A stretch of DNA of 64,000 nucleotides from Sclerotinia nivalis (taxonomy: Eukaryota > Ascomycota > Leotiomycetes > Helotiales > Sclerotiniaceae): assembly GCA_029531795.1 (NCBI GenBank), contig JAPEIS010000011.1, forward strand, positions 1,550,001 through 1,614,000. The letters are read 5' to 3'. The notes below the pieces were generated by a model. That model was given only the letters and a program-made list of their open reading frames with translations. It ran no database searches and had not been told where the DNA came from. This document shows positions 46,388 through 58,840 of the stretch, piece by piece. The first letter of the stretch is position 1. Every line of letters begins with the position of its first letter. A program made the translations under genes and the position numbers.

Positions 46388-49294
46388 ATGGCATCGATTT
46401 TTACATATGAGCCGGAACCCCCAAGGGTAGAATCTCCATGGTTGACTCCTACCGATTCTCCCAAACCATCAACACCTCTGCCATATCCAAAAGCCCTACA
46501 CCCTACCCCTGGGTCAAGTCATATTTCGGAATATAGAGTTACGAAATTGGAGGCGGAACCGCAAGAAGGTCCCACGGAATATAAATTGCATCTTTTGTTA
46601 AGACCAAGGAGGACTTATAGTTCTTCGAGCACTGGCTCAATCATATCCGGCTCTCAGCAGCACAAACAGCAACCCCTGAATCAGGAGAAAGCTAGCCCCA
46701 TATTGGCACCATCCAATCAAAGCAAACAGAAACGTCTCGAGCAGCTTACAACCCAATTGCTGTGGCGCCTACAACAGTCGTCTCCATACCATGCATCATC
46801 TACAAGTGATCTTGTGTTACCGAAGTGAGTGCATGACTCCATAGCGTTGATAGTATATTTGTGCCAATGTGACCCATTTTCAGAATAGTACAATCGAATT
46901 TGGTGACATTCAACTAAGTGTACTTGAATGTGAACTTGTGCTAACTCCGATTTCAACAGATTGCCTGGCAGCGCAACGAGCTTAGATGCTCCCTCAAGAC
47001 CTGGAAAGCTGCTAGCCGGGCTCGAGGAAAGTCGCGGAGCACTATATGAAATTGGTGTCTCTGATGATGGCACATTTGTTGGTCTGACGAGCGATGAGCT
47101 GGACGAGAGTTTGATAAATCTCCGAGCTATGGCAGCCAGTCTTGGGTGCAATGTTGAGATTGTTCGGAAGGTAGTTGTTGGGGAATGTGAATGGCAAGAG
47201 ACAGATGAAGCCACAAGATCTCAAATTCCGCAGCGAATCAAGAAACAAAAGCCATGGCTTATCGTTCCTGAAGACCAGACGACATCAAAAAATCTCCGGC
47301 ATCGAGAGAAATTGTGGGTCGCTGAAGCCCTGATAACTCCAGATCTCAGTTCCAAAAGAGCAAAATTAAGAGGTTACGATGAAGCTCCCGTCAATCGCCA
47401 TGATACCCCACAACCTACGATGAGCGAGTCTACCGAGACCCCTCCTCTTCAACAAGAGGATACAACTGAACAGTTGCGCATTACCCTCACCGGCCCCACC
47501 ACATCTGGCAAATCAAGTCTTCTGGGAACCTTGTCTACCACAACGCTTGATAACGGTAGAGGTAAAAGCAGACTCAGTCTACTCAAGCATCGTCATGAAA
47601 TTGCCACAGGTATTACAAGTTCTGTGGCACAGGAATTGATTGGTTATAAAAACTCACAGGTCATAAACTATGCTTCTGGCAATGTTACTTCCTGGACGGA
47701 TATCCATGCCACAGCAGAAGACGGTCGGCTTCTCTTTGTTTCCGACTCTGCTGGTCATCCGAGATATCGCAGGACAACAGTGCGAGGCTTGGTTGGCTGG
47801 GCGCCACATTGGACTGTTCTATGTGTCGCAGCAGACGACGCCGCTTCGAGCGGAGCCGGAAGTACTTCTTCAGCAACAGAAATACTTGGCACGTTTGGGG
47901 CAGGAACTGATCTAGCAAAGGCACATCTAGAGCTTTGTTTGAAATTAGACAAACCTTTGGCTGTCGTGATCACTAAGCTTGATCTTGCTTCAAAACCTAG
48001 TCTGGCCCTGGCACTGTCGAAGCTTCTATCTGCTATCAAAGCGACGGGGAGAACTCCTTCGATTCTTCCGCCAGATCAAACTAAGAATATTGTTGATGCA
48101 GATCTTACTAGTATACTTCCCAAAGATACTGATACCGTTCGAAAAGTCATCAATACGATGGCAATGTCAGACCTCAGGTCTATAGTTCCTATCGTTCTTA
48201 CAAGTGCAGCGAAGGGAAACGGTATTCGCCAGCTTCACGCTCTTCTACAAGCTTTGCCGATACCTACTCCACCCACTCCTCATGACTATATCGGCATGGC
48301 ACTCAATCCAGAACAACCTTCGTGCCTATTCCACATTGAAGATGTCTTTGGAGTACCAGCGTTCTACGATTCTTTAGCCTCTAACAACAATGGCATCGAT
48401 GCGGGAAGTGTAGTTGCCGGTCATCTTCGTTTCGGTAGACTGTCAATTGGAGATAGTATCGTCATCGGTCCTTTCCCAGCAGATTCTTACGAGGATGGTT
48501 CCCCTCAATCTGATCCCAGTTCTTCGCCTACCAGTCTAGGTACCTCACTCACTCACTCTTCAGCAGCCGAACTTTCCAAGATAGCCTCACGGAATACACC
48601 CATTGCTTCAGCCACCAAAGGCGAATGGCAAAATGCGCATATAGTCAGTATCCGTAATCTCCGTCTCCCAGTCCACACGATCGAAGCTGGTCAAATAGGC
48701 ACGATAGGCATTGTATTCGATATTTCGGAAACCCCAGAAGAACACTCAGATAGTCCCTTAAAACGTTCTTCACAATCTGCTCCTCGAATTCGGAAAGGAA
48801 TGGTCATGGCGATACCAAGTAAACACATGCTTCAAACTCATCATTCTCTCCAAGCAGCTAGTGGTTTTACTGCGTCGTTCGATGATGGCGACATTAACTC
48901 TGTCACACCGGGCACAGTAGTGGTAATCTACATAGCTAGCATCCGCGCCTCAGCCCGCGTCCTCAAACTAAAGCCAAATCTTCCTGCTAAAGACACACAC
49001 GCGGATACGGGGACAGAAGACGTCGACGATGTTTTTGGTTTGGGCCTACTGGATGGCGGAGATGTGTTTGATCCAGATGGAAAAACGAAAGATGAACCAT
49101 TCATTTTTGGGACGGATGGTATTACAGATGTTAGTTTTGAATTGTTGACGTCCAGGGAATGGATAGAGTTGGGTAGTCAGGTTTTGGTTATGCCCGGGGG
49201 CGGTCATGGGCTGTATGCGGGAAGTGAGAGAGGGGAGAAGGGAATTGCTGGGTTAGAGGGGTTTGTGGGAAGAGTTGGGGAAGTTGTCGATTAA
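46388..49294 (+). CDS. GTPBP1/GTPBP2-like translational GTPase
   Basis: Two exons, 46388-46824 and 46960-49294 (135-nt intron, GTGAGT donor, GCTAAC branch), give 923 residues. The N-terminal 300 residues are Ser/Pro-rich, then a region (about 160-225) typical of GTPBP1/2 proteins (GALYEIGVSDDGTFVGLTSDEL). The G domain follows: P-loop GPTTSGKS (324-331), G3 DSAGH (408-412) with HPRYRRTT after it, G4 TKLD (484-487), G5 TSAAKGNG. Domains II and III complete an EF-Tu-like fold, with a long Ser-rich insert after IVIGPFP. Animal relatives act in ribosome rescue and mRNA surveillance; the fungal role is not established. The G3 motif reads DSAGH where elongation factors have DCPGH. The gene reads in the opposite direction to sec9. 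Confidence 0.85.
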
Positions 49295-49767
49295 CTCGTC
49301 TCTTAGGTTGGTGGAATTTTGGCTGTTGAACGGGTTCGTGTAGTGGTGAATATCTGAAGTGTTCTGATGGGACGTAATGTTACTGGTTGCGTTTCGTTCT
49401 GGGAGAACTGTTTGTTGGGATTAGAGGAGGTACTTTACGAAGTCACAATGACAGAAATCCGAAATGTTTCTGATTAAAGCACGTACATATCATTATCTTC
49501 AGGTTGCTGAGTAGTTGTCAAGGTTTTAAAAAAGTACACACCGGGCCATTCTCTGACATGTTCCTGCCATTCACTACACGATGCCTTTCTTTTTCTAGAT
49601 TATTTAAAAATGAATAGCAAGAAACCGCAAGCCAGAACATATAGAATTGCATAGAAATGTGAGAAGTACCCTCCATCCCCCTTCGGTGTATAATTCTCAG
49701 CCTTTAAATGTCAAACTCAACTCCAATCACACTGGAACCTAACCTTAAATCCACAAATCCTGCAAAG

Positions 49768-50727
49768 TCAAACCATCACCCCGAGAATCTCCCTGTAACT
49801 CTGCACGTCTTCCAGCCCAGCTCCCTTCTTTGCCTCCGCATCTGCATCTTCATTCCACTCCCTTGGAATCTTCCAAAATGAAACTGATGTGCCATGAGGA
49901 GGTTGTATGAATGTTTGTGGCTTATCCAACTTCTGGATCTGATGTATCAGCTTCTTCCACAAATCTTGATTTTTGACTGGTTTTCCAGTGCTTGTTCGCC
50001 AGCCCCGCGTGATCCAGTCGCGAATTCGTTCGGTTGCGCCCAGAACAACGTATTCGGAGTCCGTAGCGATGACGAGACGAGTCCAGGATCCCATGCAATC
50101 ACCTTGCCAGTAACGATATTGGAGTGCGGCAATCACGGCGCGCAACTCGGCGCGGTTACTAGTTTGAGGGTGGGGTTCATCAGTTGGGCCGGTGTTTTCG
50201 AGTCTGAAGTTGACTTTGAGAGTTGGGGAAACGACGAAACCGCAACCGCCACGGGGGTTGGCGAGACCGTTGGAGAGACAGGCACCATCCGTGTAGATGA
50301 GGATTTCGTGAGCATTTGTACGTCGAATGAAACGATGGGCTCCTTGGAAAAGCATGCTGGGGCTGTCGGTAGACCTAGGTGGTACGAATTTGGTCATGGA
50401 GGGGATGGATCCCGACGCGAAGGGTATTTCAGATCTGTCTCGGGAACTGGAACTGTTCATAACAGTGGGGTGACGAGGTGTGGCACCAGCAGAATAGAAA
50501 AAATCTGCCGAATGTCTAAGTTCATCGCCAGAGTGAGCTTGAGAGTAGGGTTGTAGATCCTCATTTCCGGCATTTTCAGTAGCCTGTTCCTCCTCATCGC
50601 GAAGCTCTTGTGCGAAGCTATAATCACAGCAACATACATGACAGATGATTTGACGATGCCTTTCGCAAATGATAGTACCATCAGCGAGCTCGATAGGATT
50701 CGTGTCAGGAACCCAGCCAGATGCCAT
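49768..50727 (-). CDS. RNase H1-like ribonuclease
   Basis: Intronless on the minus strand, 319 residues. The RNase H fold spans about 139-315 with acidic catalytic positions in order: D147 in YTDGAC, E194 in NRAELRAVIAAL, D223 in ATDSEYV, and D294 or D296 in WNEDADAEAK. The enzyme would cleave the RNA strand of RNA-DNA hybrids. The N-terminus has a Cys/His cluster (CERHRQIICHVCCCDYSF, 21-38) in place of the usual hybrid-binding domain. I believe similar zinc-finger-like starts occur in other fungal proteins, but the pairing with RNase H is notable. No clear mitochondrial leader is seen. It lies convergent with the GTPase gene, about 470 bp between stops. Confidence 0.87.
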   Translation of the reverse strand: MASGWVPDTNPIELADGTIICERHRQIICHVCCCDYSFAQELRDEEEQATENAGNEDLQPYSQAHSGDELRHSADFFYSAGATPRHPTVMNSSSSRDRSEIPFASGSIPSMTKFVPPRSTDSPSMLFQGAHRFIRRTNAHEILIYTDGACLSNGLANPRGGCGFVVSPTLKVNFRLENTGPTDEPHPQTSNRAELRAVIAALQYRYWQGDCMGSWTRLVIATDSEYVVLGATERIRDWITRGWRTSTGKPVKNQDLWKKLIHQIQKLDKPQTFIQPPHGTSVSFWKIPREWNEDADAEAKKGAGLEDVQSYREILGVMV

Positions 50728-51226
50728 TATGGAAGATAACGTCTAGATCGAGATGGAGATTGTTGCTGTAGACTTGACAGATTCAGTCGAGGAAATTCCT
50801 TGAAATGTGGGGAAATAAATCGTGAAGGAGAAGACGAAAGTGAAGATTCGAAAGATGATTTAAATGGGTTGTTATGAGTGCTATGCAACAAACGGAAGGT
50901 GCTGCCGTTTGCCTTTACTGTTTGTTGGCAGGTAAATATGGTTAGCAAACGCAGGAAGGGTGAATGGGAGTATACATGTGACATGCATCCATCCCTGCTC
51001 GTCTTTCTACTCCATCCTAACTCATAGCCAAATTTCCTATGGTTCGATACTTCATTCGTCCATCAATTCTTCCCAAACAACTCAAAAGTCCTTTAATTGA
51101 TATACCTCATAACTGAGCTCCTCATACGGATGTGTTCTATACTCTAAAATCAGCTCTCTCTTTCCTCATTAGCCAGCCCTCACATCTTCCTCGAAACACA
51201 TAAGCAAATAAACATAACTCACCTCT

Positions 51227-51512
51227 TCAACCCTCTACCGCTTTTCTCGTAACTTCCTCCCCGGTACACAAAATGTGCACCAAATCCCTCTTCCGTCCGT
51301 TCGTCCATTCCCAAACTCCCACTTTCCCCGTGTAAGGCACAGCCCCCTTCTCAGCTCCCGGTAAAAACTGCCCAAATCCTGGGATCTCAAAACATACTTT
51401 GATGTTAGACACCGCTCCCGGCAGCAAATATCGCTTCTTTGGTCGCAAACAGGTGAGACTAGAGAACGCTGTAAACGAGTTTGTAGCGTGTTTGGGAGGA
51501 GGGGGTGGTTAC
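51227..51512 (-). pseudogene. orphan terminal exon, protein-like but without a recognisable 5' part
   Basis: The minus-strand frame opens after a TAA at about 51513 and runs to the stop at 51227 without an ATG. It encodes about 94 residues with a natural look: a Pro/Thr/Ser start, then TCLRPKKRYLLPG, VCFEIPGFGQFLPG, a hydrophilic VGVWEWTNGRKRDLVHILCTG and a short tail. Candidate acceptors (TTTACAG and CTCTAG) lie at its upstream edge. No matching upstream exon with an ATG was found before the channel gene. It may be the last exon of a gene whose 5' part is lost or unrecognised. The family is not known to me. Confidence 0.35.
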
Positions 51513-52042
51513 ATTTTCGTGTTGGTTTTTAGGAGACGGGGTGAGATGGGGGAGAGCGAAATGAGAAGATCAGGGAACAAAACAATGGAATGCAATTACC
51601 TAGGTATAATTATGAAGTAATTTTTTTCATTTATCTAGTTAACTATCTATTGCGGAATAATAACCATGTTGATGGCGATTCATGAATAACTTCTTTTATG
51701 TATTTCTTTACTCATAATTTTACCATCTACTTCGCTCAATCAACAGCATCACTACTAGAGTAGAGTCTCAATTCGTACATTTATTTTATTCGCTCCCTCA
51801 ATTGTCGCCGCTTTAAAGTTTGCAGTCCTTATCGTACAACGCACTCACATCTCTTACCATTCAAAAATACATTAAAACCCACCCCTTTATCTCACGCTTG
51901 CGTCATGGTATAAAATTATTAAACGGGCGCTGGATCCTGCTCCGTGAAGAATTTCAAGAATTTGTATTATCAATAAATACTACTAGCTACTATATTCATT
52001 ACCATATTCATCGACATAGAGTCTGGGCATGGCCTTTAGGGC

Positions 52043-54914
52043 ATGATGGGTCAGTCTTCTTCTTCTTCTTCTTCTTCTGTTTCTCCTAGAACTTCGAAAC
52101 CTAGAAATTATCCTAGAAATTCCCGTGGAAATGAAGATGAGAGATATACCAGTACGGAAACCACACAGTTATTGACACCTGAGCCGGAGGTAGATTTGGA
52201 GGGTAACGATGAAGATACGAGGGAAAATGGAAACAAAAATAGGAGTACTCTTATAGGAAGACATGATGGCCATGCATGTTTTCACCCTCATGCTATTGGA
52301 GATATATGTTATCCCCAGGATGAATTTGGGGATTTACCGGTTTACAAGACAATTCATCGGTCCGTTCCCTACTTCAATTTGCTTTTCAGCTGGAGGATGA
52401 TGCTGATAGGTGATTAGGATAAGGAGAGATATTATTTCGGCGATTGGTGAGTTTTATTGAGGGGAAGAGATTGCAGGTGCCGTTTGGCTAATGGGGGTCG
52501 AGATAGATGATCCATATAGTTTAGAACAACTCAGGGATCCGAGGCTGAATGTTTCGGTGGTTAGACCGTTGGTGGATAGGTTGTATGATTTGGATGATTT
52601 GTCTGTCGGTATGTTGCTGTCTTCATCCTTGAAATCATTTTATGCTTGGAAGAAATTGATTGCGTACTTTTCTCAAGGAGATTAGAATAACAGCCAGCGG
52701 ACGGACTTTTGGAGGAGCCTTGGAATAAGGAAATGATGAAATTTGGATGATGCTCTGAGTAGTCCTCGGGGGGCGTGTTCGATTCTATCCTTAGCATCCC
52801 TTTATCGTCTTTATTGTTGCTTCTAGATTGACACGTATTTTTGAATGCTAATAAACCCCAGTCTACTGTCTTCTCGTCAATAAGACACAGTTTCAACGTG
52901 AACAAGTGGCCCTGCCCCATCAACAAAGCATTTGCACCACACGTGCCCATTTGTGCGAAATAGTTGCCAATCGAGTTCTTCGCCGTTTTCACGAGGACCA
53001 TACCAGCTCAGAAGGTTTACTTCTTCTTTCTCGTATCCTCGTAGGAGGTTTTGATCCATTTCAAGGTGCTCCGAATAATGTCATTCGAGAAAGCAGTAAC
53101 TTTGGTTGGGCCGTCCACTCCCGCACAGGTGCTAATCGAAGACTACCAGCCCTAGAAATCGCCATTATATCTCAAAGCAAAGCTTTCCTCAGTTCGTCGG
53201 CATGTCAAAAAGTAATAAGCGCAATATATGAAGGTAGAGTCATATATACGCCAACGGCGTTCATGGATATCCTGCCTGATCACTACAAAAACAAGCCTAT
53301 CTCGTTGTACAACCCGAGGGAGGCGCCACTGTTTAACCAATATAGACTTATAGTCCCTCGCACGAGGAATTACTTGGAAGTGTGTCACTTTTTGCTACTG
53401 TTGGTTTTCTATTTGTATGTAATGGCAGACCGTGATCCAGCAACATTTGGTGGGATGGAATTATTCTTCATTATCTACACATCAGGTTGGTCTTTGGATC
53501 AATTGTGAGTTTCTTGGTACATTCCAGTCGGAATCTGATAACCCTTATTAACGTCAGATGCAGTTGCTCTATTCTGGAACACGGATGGCACGTGTACACC
53601 CAGAATCTCTGGTCCTTCCTCGATGTCACATTCGCCGCAATCTTCGGGGTTTATCTCGTACTACGCTTGAGAGGCTGGCGCACTGATAACATTGGCACTA
53701 GCCAACAAGCTCTGGATGTCCTCGCCTTGGGAGCTCCCGTCCTCGTTCCACGTCTAGCATTCAACCTCATGTCCGAAAACATGCTTTTTATTTCTCTCCG
53801 AGCCATGATGCGCGATTTCACTGTCCTGACCATTTTAGCTGTATGGTGCTTTGCCGGATTTCTGCTTTCCATGATATGGCTTGGCAATGGTATTCACGAA
53901 CCAATTACTGTCTCTAAATGGATGCTCTGGATATGGTTTGGACTTGACGGCACAGGCATCACAACGTCTGCTCAGTTCCATTGGCTTCTCGGTCCCATCC
54001 TCATGGTTACCTTCGCATTTCTGGGCAATACCCTCTTCCTCACTATCCTCGTGTCCATGCTTTCGACAACCTTCTCCACCATCGTCTCCAACGCCACCGC
54101 AGAAATCCAGTTCCGTCGCGCCGTCCTCACCCTCGAAGGGGTGAAATCAGACTCCCTATTTGCCTATTTCCCTCCTTTCAACATCCTCGCCCTCTTCGTT
54201 CTCATGCCCCTCAAATTCGTCCTGACACCTCGCTGGTTCCATAAAATCAACGTAGCAGCCGTGCGTTTCCTCAATGCTCCGCTCTTACTCCTCATTAGCT
54301 ATTTAGAGCGCCGTCAGCTATGGGCCGGTCCCCGTCGCCAAAAAGAAGCAGAGCAATTGCCCCGTCTCCCACCTCGTCCCCGACTTTGGGATTTCTCAAG
54401 AGGCTTCAGCGTTCATGGCGATTTACAAGCAGTGTTTGAAGCGGAGCCTCCTATTGATATCGCAAATGAAATCGAAATCGAAGCGGATAATGATGTTCCG
54501 CACGATCGAAATTTTTTCGAAAATGAATTTGCGCGGGAATTTAATGCATCGACGAAATCGAATGTGCAATCTGGACAGAAAAGCGCCAATCCGAGAGAAA
54601 ACATGAAAAGAAGAGATACGGCTAATAGTTCCAAGAGGATTAGAAGAGATTCCGTAGCACCCTTTGCAGGAATGAGTATCCCGAAACATTTGAGGGATTT
54701 GTTGAACGAGGGGAGTAGTGATGAGGAGGGAGAACATATCCGAGTGAGGCTGGGGAAATTGGAGGAGTGTATGGGGAGAGTGGAGGGATTACTCGGGAGG
54801 TTGTGTAGGGAACTGGATGGGAAAAGTGTGGACGAGGATTCAGGCGGCGAAGGACGGGAGGGAACGATGAGTGATTTGGATACCAGTGTGGCAGTGGAGT
54901 TTTCGGATGAGTAG
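52043..54914 (+). CDS. yvc1: vacuolar TRP-type cation channel (Yvc1 family)
   Basis: Five exons, 52043-52359, 52418-52446, 52507-52608, 52862-53504 and 53564-54914, join in phase to 813 residues. A 29-nt second exon is required to keep frame and supplies the RRDIISAID segment. The N-terminus holds a poly-Ser run and an acidic region before LPVYKTIHR. It is followed by DDPYSLEQLRDPR and VRPLVDRLYDLDDLSVVYCLLVN, then six membrane segments and a pore region near GLDGTGI...FHWLLGPILMVTFAFLGNTLFLTILVSML. FSTIVSNATAEIQFRRAV and the cytoplasmic tail, acidic and Ser-rich, complete it. Yvc1 releases calcium from the vacuole on osmotic and mechanical cues and has been linked to hyphal growth in fungi. 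The third intron (253 nt) is unusually long. Start choice between ATG codons at 52043 and 52046 is open. Confidence 0.88.
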
Positions 54915-57312
54915 ATGGTAGTCGGTGAGACGATAGTGTATAAGTGATGGTTGTGTCAAATTGTTTTACATGCACAAAATAGAGGTTGGGATGATACCAT
55001 TCTTGCTTTCCCTGTCACTTAGCGTGGTGGGGCGGAGCATGTTAGACTGGACACTTGTTGAGCGCGATACCTAGCTTTAAGATTGAATGATGGAAATTAT
55101 ACATACATATTACCTAATAATTGATCCGGTGGTTTATGGATTGATTCGATTGATCGTGGTGTAAAGACTTCAAAACTCGTATCAAAATTCCTCCCATTCA
55201 TCCCAGCAACTTCAGACGTGTGCTTACTAGGCCTTCCATAAGTTTTGTCGCATGTTTGATGCGTATTTGCTTATAGGTTAAATATCTAAATCATGTTAAT
55301 TTCGCTAGCTGAGTACATGTTAACTTGATTGTTGTACTCTTGATATACAAAAAACCCGACAAAATATTAGTGGACTATCATATGAAGTATTCATTGAAAT
55401 AAGCTTTTCAGGGAACTTATAGAGTGAATGCATAGAATCCCTTTTCCAGACTTGTTGTATATCCGCCAAGCAGTATAGTTGCTAGGACAGAGTATAGTTG
55501 TAAGCTTTGACATCTTCAGCTTCTTAGTGGCCTAGGCTGTTTTGCGAAAAGCAATACGCATTAGATATGCAACAAACCTTTTTCGAGCCAATGATTGAGG
55601 TAGGGATAGAGGTAATGCGTGAGAGTATGTCAACGAGTGTGAAGTGCGAACGAGATGAGATAAATGAGGATTAAATGTGTTTGGTAAATGTATAACTGAA
55701 CTGAGCTAAATAGGTGTAAATAGCTGATTGGAGTAATGAAACGAAGATTAGCGAGTCCAATTAGACTCAAGTTCAGCTCGAGAGATATTATATAATAATG
55801 TGAATACTTCCGATCAAATAATATTAGAATATGGCTGCTAAATTGTTAAAGCTGAGAATGACTATGGTTTGGATTGAGATTGGATGAATGAGAATTTGAC
55901 TTCTGAGATGTGAAACTAAATGCTGTAGCCAAGCTATGTAATTGGGGCATGAATGAAGCTTAACAAGTCTATCTAGTCAAACCTCAAGTCAAGATCCGAG
56001 AAACAAACCTTGTAGTGTTCTGTAGATATGCAACGTAAAATTTGAGCAAATAATATTTGGGCGAGGATTTTTACGGGATTCTCTATATATCCATTTCCAA
56101 TACAAAACAGCCCATACTATCATGATCCCGTCTTAATTCATGACTTGACCACTCAACCTCCTCAATTATGTCTTGTTGCATATCTACAATTATATGAGTT
56201 CCATGTGGAGGCCATTAGGATTCTAAGTTTGATACTGCTACTTTTATCACCTATTTGTCTGGTTGTGATACTCCATGTTTCATAGACTTAGCAGTGTTTT
56301 TGATATATCAGAATAAATGTTGTGTGCGTAAATGTAACACGTAGTAGCCCAAGGCAAGAATAGATGTCTAGGTATCCTAAATAAATAAAATAAGAATACA
56401 GCCACTGCGTCGCTGAATCCGAGGGTAGTGAAGGTTAGCTGAGGCCATACTCGATAAGATAGTATAGCTTATAGGTGCTGTACAAGTATATCTTTGAAGT
56501 TAAATCTGTGAGCAAATTCTTTTGTTACTCATGAAACGTTTGTCAGCTGATCTGCACGTGCTATACCATTGCGGGGTAATGCCATAGTAACAGGAAGTAT
56601 TTCTGGTGCAACTGTGGAGGAAGCGGCTTTTTGCCCTACCAAGCCATTCTTTCAATCAAACTACACTTGCATCCATTCTCTCTTTACATCCACCTCATTT
56701 TTCTGCAAGCTCCTCTTTCTGTGACTAGGGCGACACTGTGACAGACCCAGCTGAAGAAATGCATAGATCATTTGATTGGACCTAAAGAGTAGTGTGCGAG
56801 CTAGTTAAGCAGAAGGTTCTTTAAAGGTCTGAGGTGCGCCTTTCTTCTCCAACTTTATGATATCACATCACTTTGGCTGGCCGTTTTTCTTCTTTGCTTT
56901 TGCTACTTCCGGCCTGATATAGCCACTTCTCTCATCATCGTACCTTCAATACTCTTCTAGTCCGGTCGTTGATGCTGATACTTTCTAGACCCAGAAATTG
57001 GAGCATTTGGGGTCGCACATATATGCTGCCGACGTAAATATGCATTATATTTAATCGAATCATGGGGAAAGTACCAATTATGGCAATCCATTTGATAATG
57101 AATTGACTTTCACATGTGGAGATAATAGGCTCTCATGGCATACTTATACCAGTCGATTTTCCACATGACAAGAAAATGTAAAAGTCAACAATTTACCCAT
57201 ACATCAAATTTCATCTCTCGTAAGAGCTAGTCGCCAATAGCCACTACTATAGTCGTAATTTAAAATCTATGATCATTCAATACTTAGAAGCGCTATTTCG
57301 AGGCCCTTCACC
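54915..57312. other. intergenic, no gene seen
   Basis: About 2.4 kb, AT-leaning, without any long open frame or recognisable repeat. Confidence 0.55.
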
Positions 57313-58840
57313 ATGGCCCTCGCATACCCCGAAGGAGAATGCTTCTTTGTGCGAAATGGTCTACGTGCTCGGCGGGCCACTCATTATTCCTACGATGCTA
57401 ACAGGCCCGATCATTTCAAAAACCATATGATGGTTGAATACATCTGGAATAGGCCAGCTCATTCTTCATGGGATGAAGGTTCGGGCTACAATAGTAGGGG
57501 ACATGATCATCCGCGAACAGCTTACACTATCACGAGAGTATTGCTACGATCGCATCATGGCGGCTTTAATTACTTGCCCATTTCTTACGGTGCATCAGAA
57601 AGTAATATTCGTACCAGAGTGCAGCATGAGCTTTGTACACATCCTAGGACCTTTGATGATTGGTGGTATGGAGCTTCAGATGAGGTATGTCCTTTTCTCT
57701 GAAGCCTCCCTTTTCTCCGTTCACTGACCTTTCAGTCTTGGTTCATGCATATGCCAATGCCTCAGATAGGTGAATGGATCTGGATAGATGCAAGTTATTC
57801 AGCACACCTCGAAGTCTCGGAAAATAAAAAAGGCAATGACTAACAAGACCATCTCCCGATAGATGGTTGCCCACATTCGAGCTATCTATCTTCCCCTATC
57901 CTTCTACGCCTCCGAGAGCAACCAGAACCTATGTTGCTTTGTCCAAATAAATTTCGCTTAAAACCGCACCGTTGCCGTTTGGCGTGGCGATAATAGCATG
58001 GTTACTCATGCTATGAACATCACTACAGGTCTAGGCATTCACCATGGCCATACCATCGGACTCAACGTCCACGAACTCCTAAAATTGCTTGCCCTTCCCC
58101 GTCAACTCCGCAAACAAAATCCATACGCAGCCAGGCTCATCAAAATTGTTCCGAACAATCGTGTTACAACACAGAACATACGCAATGTTACAACTTACAG
58201 GCATGAATATGATGTTGAGTGGATCACAGTCGCCAAAGCCAATTTCGGATTGGATCTTCAGTGGAAACCTGCTCAACGTTCCAGCTGGCTTAATGATTTC
58301 TTCAGAGATGTACTCACTAATCTCATCTCCATGATTCCTGTGACTGGTCCATTCTTAGCCATACTGTTTCCCGTCGCGTGGACGCTTGTTGTTGATCCTG
58401 AATCGGCATGGGATATGTTACGCGACCTTGTTCCGGGCATCAACCTCACGGATCAAATGGTGAGAGCACTGCTGCTTTCTCTCTACGAGACTAAAGAATA
58501 TTTGCCTGATGGATGGGAAGTTATTGCCATGCCTCAACAACCCAAATCGGTGGCCATGATCAAGACTAAGGCAATTAACCCAGGACCGACGAAGGAGGAG
58601 GCTTTGACGGAAGATGGTGCCAATGAAACTATTGTGGGCTTGGCATTCTGTATTGCTGAGGATGTCCTTGCAAAGAGCGGGAAAGAGAGAGCATTTGAGC
58701 ATCATGTCGAAGATGCACCGCCTGACAAGGGAGGCAAGCCAGACGGAGAAATTGAGAAAGTGAATCCGCCATCTGAGTATCCCGATCAGAAGGAGGGTGA
58801 CGAGGGAAGATGGGATGGATGGATGGAGCAACTGAATTAA
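57313..58840 (+). pseudogene. disrupted fungal gene of unknown function
   Basis: Three exons can be read: 57313-57684 and 57736-57813 are joined in phase, and 57863 onward begins MVAHIRAIYLPLSF. In the third exon the protein-like reading moves to another frame at about 57913-57920 (ATRTYVALSK, ISLKTAPLPFG, VAIIAWLL), hits TAA within that frame at about 57947-57949, and moves back near 57993-58005 into a frame open to 58840. The final part has MNITTGLGIHHGHTIGLNVHELLKLL, a hydrophobic region (LISMIPVTGPFLAILFPVAWTLVV) and a hydrophilic Glu/Lys/Pro tail. The N-terminal part is rich in His, Tyr and Trp and contains no signal peptide. Family unknown. Frame changes plus a stop argue for a decaying gene, although assembly errors could mimic this. 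Confidence 0.6.

Noticed and set aside
49894..50556. 220-codon + frame antisense to the RNase H gene
   Set aside because: Long but mirror to a conserved catalytic domain; no own family.
57313..58840. Intact two-gene reading (57313-57702 and 57998-58840 as separate genes)
   Set aside because: The intervening stretch clearly continues the same protein in shifted frames, so one broken gene explains both.
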